A stretch of 64,000 nucleotides of DNA from the NCBI RefSeq assembly GCF_001640805.2, contig NC_066835.1, positions 3,713,269-3,777,268 of the forward strand, written 5' to 3'. This document shows, piece after piece, positions 61,118 through 64,000 of the stretch. This stretch comes from Lates calcarifer. Taxonomy: Eukaryota; Chordata; Actinopteri; Centropomidae. Every line of letters begins with the position of its first letter. Position 1 is the stretch's first letter. A program made the position numbers and the translations under genes. The notes below the pieces were generated by a model, which was not told where the DNA came from, did no database searches, and saw only the letters and a list, made by a program, of their open reading frames with translations.

Positions 61118-63310
61118 ATATTAGAAATATGACTGTACAGAGCAGCATATGTATATTGCACACATAAACTATATTATTGCACGTGAGGTTTCTTAGTTTA
61201 AGTCCAGTGTGAGTGTGAATTGGGGGTGGGTGTCTGTGAATGAGAGTGAACAATCTGATAGCATGTTCATGGAGAGTTTTAAATTGATCAACTGAATGTT
61301 GAGTCTTTTCCTTTTGTTCCCTTCCTCTTCCTCTGCTCCTTCTACTTCCTTTTCATTTAAATGTAATACATTGTTTGTTCTCACCTCAAGGGAAGACCTG
61401 GAGAAAAAGGAGAGAAAGGAGATCAAGGGAAACCAGGAGAGATGGTGAGTTTTTCTCTGTGTTTCTGTTGCAGCTGATCTTTCTTCTTCTGTTGAACCAA
61501 ATCTGAAGCCCCAATCTACACCGTGGTAATATGCAGAGATATCCAGTAGGTGTCAGTAGAGATCTGGTATAGGGATAAGGAAACCAAGTAAGCCTGATGT
61601 AATGTAAGCGCTCTGGGGACTCTCTTTAATTGGCTAAGTAAATGATATCTTAAGAGACACTAATGCACTGGCCTGATTCTCTGTCCAATTCAGTTTATAG
61701 ATGTACAGCTCATTATGTGGACCATGCAGAAAATGTTAGTGTATTTAGGATGCAGTAGGCCTGGGAGCAGCATAAAAATCTATGAAAACAATTTAGGTAC
61801 TCTAATTGATACACACTTAAAAATGAAAGTACATATTTCTGTTATCTTTGACTTTCTCAAGGCTTCTGTGAAGGTGATGGTGTTAATAACAGTTAAAAAT
61901 TTGTCACAGAGTATCATGTTTATTATCTCCAACCTTTGATTGCACAACCATCATTAGTTTTATGTCTGTCATCTGGAATCATAATAGACCTTCCAACATT
62001 ACAGTCTTATTTTGACAAGAAACTATGAAAACAGATTTGGCATGTAGACCTACACTGTTAAGACTGACATGTTCATTCATGTGTCTTCTCTGAAGGGCCC
62101 AAGAGGATTACCTGGGGAACAAGGTTTTAAGGGACAACCTGGACTACCAGTAAGATGCTCATGACCCCTCACCTCCTTTACTGTACACTCATTGTAAGTG
62201 AAATACTGAATCGCTGGTTTTATTTCAGGGTCCAAAAGGTGACACTGGACCTACAGGAGAGACCGGACGTGTTGGAGACCCTGTGAGTTGTCTGTTTTAG
62301 TATGATTCACCATTTAACACCAGGAGAGAAGTACTTACTTTAATGGCTGATGTGTTTCTCCCAGGGTCCACCTGGTGTAGCTGGTCCTCAAGGTCCTCGT
62401 GGATTACCAGGAAATGTGGTAGGTGGTTTCTAAGCCAAGGCACAAGGCATTGATACCTGCTTGCATTTCCTATGATTTCCTACTAGAGTGATGTCTAACA
62501 GTCACCACTGATGACAAGTCACTTCAGTATGAAGCCAACAGTTGTCTGTCATCTAGGGCATACCGGGGATCATTGGGCCTCCTGGTCCAGCTGGACAGAG
62601 AGGAGACAAGGTCAGTCACCTGTTTTTAATGACTGTGGTTATATTTGGTTGGATGTAATTTTGAAAGTATTCAGACTATGTTCAGAATGGTTTTGGCAGG
62701 GCAGAATGAAAATTAGACTGCAGAGAAGTGAGGGTGACCTTCTATGTCCTCCATTATTGTTTCAGCAGAAAAATCTTTGAATTCATTTCAATCCTTCAGC
62801 AGCAGCAGCTACATGTAGGAGTTTCACAGTAACAATTCAGAACACTCTCTACACTTCTCATGGCTTTTCATTTTCTTTGTTTTTCTTTTTCTTTCTTTGT
62901 CTTTTTCCACAAGCAGCTGCAGTTTAAATGTGTGATATGCACAATGTTAAATCCCCTGTCCTTACCTGGGGTTACATGATAAGAGGGAAGTAGGTTACAC
63001 AATACACACAACCAGTAACAATACCAGTATTACTCATGGAACAGTACGGCAGTTAGCCTAAAATATACCATTTAAAGTAGATACCACACACTGTACAGAA
63101 TTCAGTAACAAAGATTTCACACAGGAATTTGAAAGATGGGATGATGTATCTGTTGTAACCTTAAGAGACTGTAAAATTATCTCTTTATTATACCATTTAT
63201 TTTAGGGTGAACAAGGTAAACCAGGACAAGCAGGTCCCACAGGCACACCTGGAGAGCCCGGATCGACTGGTCCCCCTGGACCACCAGGGAAGGGGAAAGA
63301 TGGGCAAAAT
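33181..63310 (+). CDS. COL22A1: COL22A1, collagen type XXII alpha-1 (5' part, 38 coding exons; 3' end outside window)
   Basis: Secreted FACIT-type collagen chain, known to form homotrimers in the matrix at tissue junctions such as the myotendinous junction. The 38 exons (listed separately) splice in one frame to 1007 residues without a stop: signal peptide 1-28, VWA domain about 36-213 with an intact MIDAS, Cys/N-glycan linker, TSPN/LamG-like domain about 247-444, proline-rich hinge 445-483, then Gly-X-Y repeats from 484 with interruptions at exons c11, c20, c31-c32 and c38. The full human protein is about 1626 residues, so roughly the last third is to the right. Identity as COL22A1, and not other VWA-TSPN collagens (XII, XIV, XXI), rests on a single VWA with no FNIII repeats, the signature stretches (RYSDRPTTEFNLG, QVSIRLDGENKAVEYNAVG, GKTVIGKRLYDSVPID) and the KCNK9 neighbour. 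All introns are GT-AG. From c6 every exon is a multiple of 3. Confidence 0.96.
33358..33924 (+). CDS. COL22A1: COL22A1 exon c2: von Willebrand factor A domain
   Basis: Acceptor TTGCTCCAG, donor A|GTAAGT; 567 bases, phase 1 in and out. It holds the whole VWA domain in one exon (residues 31-219). The metal-dependent adhesion site is intact: DTSSS (D44, S46, S48), GGNTMTG (T115/T117) and LLTDGRSQD (D151). Ends RGRLRRRLC. A long frame can also be read through the donor to 34004, but that tail is intronic. Confidence 0.96.
33925..38039 (+). other. COL22A1: COL22A1 intron c2-c3
   Basis: 4.1 kb. Contains a dispersed repeat copy at 36690-37175 and otherwise AT-rich sequence without an identifiable exon. 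Confidence 0.8.
36690..37175 (+). repeat. Dispersed fish repeat with 'gctaacatgct' and 'agtggcactagatgaaaag'
   Basis: Plus-orientation copy of the family found inverted at 3350-4085. It carries repeated 'atgctaacatgct' phrases, then 'ttgattagcactaaacttca', 'gacctcatagtggcact', 'agatgaaaagttaatg' and 'aaagtcattacaattcatcc'. Confidence 0.6.
38040..38120 (+). CDS. COL22A1: COL22A1 exon c3: VWA-TSPN linker
   Basis: Acceptor TTTCTCCTCAG, donor CCAG|GTATGT; 81 bases, phase 1 in and out. Encodes NVLCPNMKVQPDRF then KPNSTSYGLEEVPG (residues 220-246): a cysteine and an N-glycosylation sequon (N236-S-T). Confidence 0.93.
38424..38806. mobile_element. MITE-like element, same family as 17245-17677
   Basis: Left end AAAGGAAAAGACATTT with 'aggatcaataccactattat'; right end 'catgagagtggcaccaatca..aaatgtcaaactgttccttta', whose complement begins TAAAGGAACAGTTTGACATT. 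The interior has 'aaacagctagccctcctctcc' and 'acaaaatcctcctaccagc', typical of this family. Lies in intron c3-c4. Confidence 0.6.
39340..39590 (-). mobile_element. Decayed SINE/LINE-type retroposon, minus orientation
   Basis: On the minus strand it has a B-box-like 'ggtatttgaatc', then 'tctgtgtggagtttacatg', 'cctcccacagtccaaagaca' and 'gactgacaacct', the order of a very common teleost retroposon. The plus copy of the matching 3' tail is at 49582-49688. Lies in intron c3-c4. Confidence 0.6.
42007..42070. repeat. Two 32-base tandem units
   Basis: 'ttttggtaaaacaaaatta' plus 13 further bases repeats twice in tandem with two differences between copies, a recent local duplication in intron c3-c4. 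Confidence 0.85.
43355..43466 (+). CDS. COL22A1: COL22A1 exon c4: start of TSPN domain
   Basis: Acceptor GCTGCAG, donor GA|GTAAGT; 112 bases, phase 1 in, phase 2 out. Encodes GFDLMEYFNVRDILGTR through VQQTE (residues 247-283), the opening strands of the thrombospondin-N/laminin-G-like domain. Confidence 0.95.
44030..44153 (+). CDS. COL22A1: COL22A1 exon c5: TSPN domain
   Basis: Acceptor TTTCACAG, donor CAG|GTGGGT; 124 bases, phase 2 in, phase 0 out. Encodes DVFPQGLPDEYAFVTTFKF and REDWYLWQVFDKYGIPQ (residues 284-325), strongly typical of FACIT collagens. Confidence 0.96.
44622..44897 (+). CDS. COL22A1: COL22A1 exon c6: TSPN domain core
   Basis: Acceptor ACTTGTCAG, donor GAT|GTGAGT; 276 bases, phase 0. 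Encodes VSIRLDGENKAVEYNAVG, FDRNWHKIALSVEAKSVSLY, LDCKHIQTLPIEDRE and GKTVIGKRLYDSVPID (residues 326-417). Confidence 0.97.
45068..45148 (+). CDS. COL22A1: COL22A1 exon c7: end of TSPN domain
   Basis: Acceptor CCATGCAG, donor CCT|GTGAGT; 81 bases, phase 0. FDLQRMMIYCDSKHAELETC then CDLPNGP (residues 418-444), with the paired cysteines that close the domain. Confidence 0.96.
45595..45823 (-). mobile_element. tRNA-derived SINE, minus orientation
   Basis: Read on the minus strand, the head carries an A-box-like TGGCTCAGGAGG (complement of 45802-45813) and a B-box-like GGTTTGATTCC (complement of 45758-45768) at the spacing of an RNA polymerase III promoter. The body has 'ccttgggcaagatactgaac' and the tail 'agtgtaaagcactttgagtg' and 'gaaaagtgctatgtaagtac'. 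I recognise it as a very common teleost SINE. It lies in intron c7-c8. Confidence 0.75.
46120..46240. mobile_element. Right-end remnant of the MITE-like family
   Basis: 'ggagccaagctgtttccccc', 'tttatgctaagctaattgca' and 'tgtatttcctaaaatgtccc..attcccttaaa' match the right half of the 17245-17677 family. No left end is found. Confidence 0.5.
46319..46435 (+). CDS. COL22A1: COL22A1 exon c8: hinge before the triple helix
   Basis: Acceptor TCTTTCAG, donor AAG|GTACAG; 117 bases, phase 0. Proline/threonine-rich hinge (PPVQIPTPTPTVVEQQ) ending VNCSCPAGDK (residues 445-483). N475-C-S is a sequon, and C476/C478 are well placed for interchain disulphides at the helix start. Confidence 0.95.
46546..46590 (+). 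CDS. COL22A1: COL22A1 exon c9: first Gly-X-Y exon
   Basis: Acceptor CTCACAG; 45 bases. GEIGAPGVAGPKGEK (484-498). The donor AAG|GTCATC is weak at positions +3 to +6, but the exon length and the Gly-X-Y register on both sides support it. Confidence 0.88.
46706..46768 (+). CDS. COL22A1: COL22A1 exon c10: Gly-X-Y
   Basis: 63 bases, acceptor TTTTCAG, donor ACT|GTATGA. Seven perfect triplets, GDTGPAGAIGPPGIK to GET (499-519). Confidence 0.93.
47001..47039 (+). CDS. COL22A1: COL22A1 exon c11: Gly-X-Y with interruption
   Basis: 39 bases, acceptor TTTGCAG, donor AAG|GTAAGT. GSVISVKGDRGEK (520-532): a four-residue ISVK breaks the repeat after GSV. The splice sites are strong, so the interruption is real. 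Confidence 0.9.
47040..48697 (+). other. COL22A1: COL22A1 intron c11-c12
   Basis: 1.66 kb. Contains (ATGC)n at 47118-47131 and a false exon at 47214-47261 (good splice sites, non-collagen reading). No Gly-X-Y exon seen. Confidence 0.75.
48698..48751 (+). CDS. COL22A1: COL22A1 exon c12: Gly-X-Y
   Basis: 54 bases, acceptor GTTTACAG, donor AAG|GTGTGA. GDRGSIGLTGAPGQKGEK (533-550), six perfect triplets. Confidence 0.94.
48858..48911 (+). CDS. COL22A1: COL22A1 exon c13: Gly-X-Y
   Basis: 54 bases, acceptor TTTGACAG, donor CAA|GTAAGA. GLGGVPGIDGLPGDKGDQ (551-568). Only 106 bases of intron precede it. Confidence 0.95.
49005..49058 (+). CDS. COL22A1: COL22A1 exon c14: Gly-X-Y
   Basis: 54 bases, acceptor TTAAAATAG, donor AAG|GTGCGT. 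GDPGLAGDPGLPGPAGPK (569-586). The preceding intron is 93 bases. Confidence 0.94.
49582..49688 (+). mobile_element. 3' tail of LINE/SINE retroposon with (GGAT)n end
   Basis: 'taccccgcctcttgccaaat', 'gtcagctgggactggctcc' and 'ctatagataatgg' are followed by (ATGG)n. This is the hallmark 3' end of a common teleost L2-type LINE and its SINEs. The copy is 5' truncated. The head of the same family is on the minus strand at 39340-39590. Confidence 0.75.
49880..50170 (+). repeat. Dispersed repeat, relative of 170-645
   Basis: Shares 'gttagcagctaaag', 'caggagctggtagagac', 'gggagagtgaatattggact' and 'cacattt' order with the left-edge copy at 170-645, without the insertion seen there. Confidence 0.4.
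50969..51022 (+). CDS. COL22A1: COL22A1 exon c15: Gly-X-Y
   Basis: 54 bases, acceptor CTATACAG, donor ACT|GTGAGT. GIQGDEGSPGAPGPKGVT (587-604). Confidence 0.94.
51122..51166 (+). CDS. COL22A1: COL22A1 exon c16: Gly-X-Y
   Basis: 45 bases, acceptor TTTGTTGTAG, donor GCG|GTAAGT. GESGIKGEKGTPGAA (605-619). Confidence 0.94.
51167..52598 (+). other. COL22A1: COL22A1 intron c16-c17
   Basis: 1.43 kb without an exon. A minus-strand frame at 51280-51732 (150 codons) reads across it but shows no domain, no splice logic and low-complexity composition, so I leave it uncalled. Confidence 0.7.
52599..52652 (+). CDS. COL22A1: COL22A1 exon c17: Gly-X-Y
   Basis: 54 bases, acceptor CACTTTAG, donor GAT|GTAAGT. 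GLAGLDGLPGKPGVPGKD (620-637). Confidence 0.95.
52773..52826 (+). CDS. COL22A1: COL22A1 exon c18: Gly-X-Y
   Basis: 54 bases, acceptor TTGATTAG, donor AAG|GTATGC followed by a run of about 11 C. GLRGLVGVPGPSGIKGDK (638-655). Confidence 0.94.
53368..53403 (+). CDS. COL22A1: COL22A1 exon c19: short Gly-X-Y exon
   Basis: 36 bases, acceptor TGTCACAG, donor GTG|GTAAGT. GERGLPGLPGDV (656-667). Confidence 0.93.
53795..54050 (+). repeat. Dispersed fish repeat ('gattaatcgactag')
   Basis: 'gttgattaatcgactag', 'gataattgattaatcatttt', 'agtcatttttcaagcaaa', 'tttctttgtcatgaatgat' and 'ggtcagatcaaacaagcaat' form the sequence of a frequent teleost interspersed repeat, possibly a non-autonomous DNA element. 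A relative lies at 22735-22960. Intron c19-c20. Confidence 0.55.
54367..54396 (+). CDS. COL22A1: COL22A1 exon c20: 30-base microexon with interruption
   Basis: Acceptor AATTTCAG, donor AAG|GTGAGT. VQKEGLRGEK (668-677): together with the preceding GDV it gives a four-residue non-Gly break (VQKE) in the triple helix. As I recall it, the human chain has a near-identical break (VVQQEGLKGE), which supports this unusual exon. Confidence 0.88.
54679..54732 (+). CDS. COL22A1: COL22A1 exon c21: Gly-X-Y
   Basis: 54 bases, acceptor TATTTCAG, donor CCT|GTAAGG. GDAGPPGPPGPEGPHGPP (678-695). Confidence 0.95.
54908..54961 (+). CDS. COL22A1: COL22A1 exon c22: Gly-X-Y
   Basis: 54 bases, acceptor TTCCTCAG, donor AGG|GTAAGA. 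GPPGLQGLPGEPGEFGQR (696-713). Confidence 0.95.
54962..57533 (+). other. COL22A1: COL22A1 intron c22-c23
   Basis: 2.57 kb. No Gly-X-Y exon found. Contains the (TA)n microsatellite at 57370-57424 and a 101-codon minus-strand frame at 56282-56587 that I do not accept as a gene. Confidence 0.75.
57370..57424. repeat. (TA)n microsatellite
   Basis: About 27 uninterrupted TA units in intron c22-c23, about 110 bases before exon c23. Confidence 0.98.
57534..57587 (+). CDS. COL22A1: COL22A1 exon c23: Gly-X-Y
   Basis: 54 bases, acceptor CTTACAG, donor CCT|GTAAGA. GKKGESGLPGVDGLPGPP (714-731). Confidence 0.95.
58200..58253 (+). CDS. COL22A1: COL22A1 exon c24: Gly-X-Y
   Basis: 54 bases, acceptor ATTTTGCAG, donor CCT|GTAAGT. 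GPQGPPGPPGNQGHTGPP (732-749). Confidence 0.95.
58368..58421 (+). CDS. COL22A1: COL22A1 exon c25: Gly-X-Y
   Basis: 54 bases, acceptor TTATGAAG (weak, purine at -3), donor CCT|GTGAGT. GLPGEIGFSGKPGESGKP (750-767). GLPGEIGF.GKPG also occurs in the human chain as I recall it. Confidence 0.94.
58541..58594 (+). CDS. COL22A1: COL22A1 exon c26: Gly-X-Y
   Basis: 54 bases, acceptor TGTTCAAAG, donor ATG|GTCAGT. GLPGKDGLDGLPGNDGAM (768-785). Confidence 0.93.
59619..59672 (+). CDS. COL22A1: COL22A1 exon c27: Gly-X-Y
   Basis: 54 bases, acceptor TCTCTGAAG, donor AAG|GTACTG. GPRGERGADGFPGKPGPK (786-803). Confidence 0.93.
59795..59839 (+). CDS. COL22A1: COL22A1 exon c28: Gly-X-Y
   Basis: 45 bases, acceptor CTCCCCAG, donor AGA|GTAAGT. 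GDDGPPGPRGPPGER (804-818). Confidence 0.95.
59941..60003 (+). CDS. COL22A1: COL22A1 exon c29: Gly-X-Y
   Basis: 63 bases, preceded by a 15-T tract and ACAG; donor CCG|GTAGGT. GEAGSPGQPGADGGRGERG then IP (819-839). Confidence 0.95.
60328..60381 (+). CDS. COL22A1: COL22A1 exon c30: Gly-X-Y
   Basis: 54 bases, acceptor TTTTCGTAG, donor AAG|GTAAAT. GERGLEGPIGPKGEKGDK (840-857). Confidence 0.95.
60588..60629 (+). CDS. COL22A1: COL22A1 exon c31: Gly-X-Y
   Basis: 42 bases, acceptor TGCCTCAG, donor AAT|GTAAGG. GEVGARGPPGAPGN (858-871); the last triplet is completed by the Val that opens c32. Confidence 0.92.
60797..60829 (+). CDS. COL22A1: COL22A1 exon c32: 33-base microexon, non-collagenous break
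   Basis: Acceptor CCTCACAG, donor CCT|GTGAGT. VANVIPEPGEP (872-882): after GNV the seven residues ANVIPEP interrupt the helix before GEP. The equivalent region of the human chain also carries a proline-containing break. Confidence 0.87.
61016..61120. repeat. Compound (TA)n/(TG)n microsatellite
   Basis: Two blocks of alternating TA and TG separated by TATG units in intron c32-c33. The 83- and 106-codon ORFs here are artefacts of the repeat. Confidence 0.97.
61391..61444 (+). CDS. COL22A1: COL22A1 exon c33: Gly-X-Y
   Basis: 54 bases, acceptor CTCACCTCAAG, donor ATG|GTGAGT. GRPGEKGEKGDQGKPGEM (883-900). Confidence 0.94.
62096..62149 (+). CDS. COL22A1: COL22A1 exon c34: Gly-X-Y
   Basis: 54 bases, acceptor TTCTCTGAAG, donor CCA|GTAAGA. 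GPRGLPGEQGFKGQPGLP (901-918). Confidence 0.94.
62229..62282 (+). CDS. COL22A1: COL22A1 exon c35: Gly-X-Y
   Basis: 54 bases, acceptor TATTTCAG, donor CCT|GTGAGT. GPKGDTGPTGETGRVGDP (919-936). Confidence 0.95.
62365..62418 (+). CDS. COL22A1: COL22A1 exon c36: Gly-X-Y
   Basis: 54 bases, acceptor TCTCCCAG, donor GTG|GTAGGT. GPPGVAGPQGPRGLPGNV (937-954). Confidence 0.95.
62557..62610 (+). CDS. COL22A1: COL22A1 exon c37: Gly-X-Y
   Basis: 54 bases, acceptor GTCATCTAG, donor AAG|GTCAGT. GIPGIIGPPGPAGQRGDK (955-972). Confidence 0.94.
63206..63310 (+). CDS. COL22A1: COL22A1 exon c38: Gly-X-Y with GKGKD imperfection
   Basis: 105 bases, acceptor TTATTTTAG, donor AAT|GTAAGA. Residues 973-1007: nine triplets to GPPGPP, then GK-GKD-GQN, a one-residue deletion in the repeat also present in the human chain (GPPGKGKDG). 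It is the last exon in the window and the gene continues to the right. Confidence 0.95.
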
Positions 63311-64000
63311 GTAAGACACTTATTTTTCCCATCACACCATATTTAAAACTGCATTGTACTTCAGTCCTATTGTAGACTTGCAGAATGATGTTTAATCACA
63401 TTTTAGTGATGGCGTGTTTTGGTGTATGCAAGTTACCTGACATTAGACACTTTTGAGAGTCATTGTTTGCCTTGTGATGTTTGTATTCATTATTTCGCAA
63501 TTAGATTTAAAGGATATGTTCACTTTTTTATTCATAATGAGAAACTTCAACAATTTAATTTTCAGGTGATAACCACTGTGTTGCTGCTTGATGAACAATT
63601 TTAGTCCACTACAATTCAGTTAACATCCAGTTTCTGCCCTTTATCTCCCCTTAAAGGGAAACTCCAACTATTTTATACATCAGTCTGTTCAAAAAGACTT
63701 GCAGGGTCCTACTGCATTTGTGGAAAAAAAGGTGTCATAAAACCGGCAATATCAGTGATGTCACTCGAATCAGTGAGGACTACGAGACCTATATTTCATT
63801 TGACAATGAAAAAAATCTGGGGTTGTGGAGGTGCAAAGAAGTGAGTTTACCGGACATCTGTAGCCTGCTCCTCATCTCTGCTTCAGGCTAGTAGCAAGAG
63901 ACAACATTAGTCGCTACTAGCTCAACACACCCAAACCTCAGACCCAGTGGCTGGCAGTCAAGTTGCATTTTGGGTGATCTAGATGCCAGGTTTTTACAAG
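63311..64000 (+). other. COL22A1: Start of the next COL22A1 intron
   Basis: No further Gly-X-Y exon before the right edge. A short 'GPT' reading with splice-like borders near 63704-63731 lies inside a repeat and is rejected. Confidence 0.7.
63648..64000. repeat. Dispersed repeat cut by the window edge
   Basis: Begins 'cttaaagggaaactccaact' and continues 'ttttatacatcagtctgtt', resembling a teleost interspersed repeat that starts with the same phrase. The class and right end are unknown. Confidence 0.4.

Noticed and set aside
60916..61253. ORFs of 83 and 106 codons with Tyr/Ile/Thr/His repeats
   Set aside because: Translations of the TA/TG microsatellite.
63704..63731. Possible next collagen exon after c38 (reads GPTAFVEKK between CAGGG and AAG|GTGTCA)
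   Set aside because: Only one Gly-led triplet, and it lies inside a dispersed repeat; the splice-like borders are coincidental.

Overview
The window is vertebrate nuclear DNA, almost certainly from a ray-finned (teleost) fish. Genes are split into many short exons with GT-AG introns. Between them lies AT-rich DNA full of microsatellites and decayed short dispersed repeats of kinds I recognise from fish genomes. Every confidently placed gene is on the + strand. There is no bacterial, phage or CRISPR content.

Layout. (1) 1-9447 is the 3' part of an intron of KCNK9 (TASK-3 two-pore potassium channel); its first exon is not in the window. (2) 9448-10331 is the last KCNK9 exon, running from the first selectivity filter to the stop codon. 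(3) 10332-18800 is 3' flank and intergenic DNA with several repeats. (4) 18800-19960 has a promoter-like stretch, candidate non-coding exons, and a terminal exon that resembles a multicopy fish-specific protein family. (5) 23800-24867 is a 348-codon open exon of a basic, probably disordered protein that I do not recognise, followed by poly(A) signals. (6) About 29935 to the right edge is the 5' two-thirds or so of COL22A1 (collagen type XXII alpha 1). I placed 38 coding exons at base resolution, encoding 1007 residues: signal peptide, von Willebrand factor A domain, thrombospondin-N/laminin-G-like domain, hinge, then Gly-X-Y triple helix with conserved-looking interruptions. The gene runs off the right edge.

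KCNK9 followed by COL22A1 in the same orientation is the vertebrate neighbourhood known from human 8q24.3, much compacted here. The two genes are unrelated in function (membrane K+ leak channel; extracellular FACIT collagen of tissue junctions), so this is conserved synteny and not a functional cluster. The less explained parts are the locus at 18.8-20.0 kb and the orphan gene at 23.8 kb. I found no evidence for a new multi-gene system.
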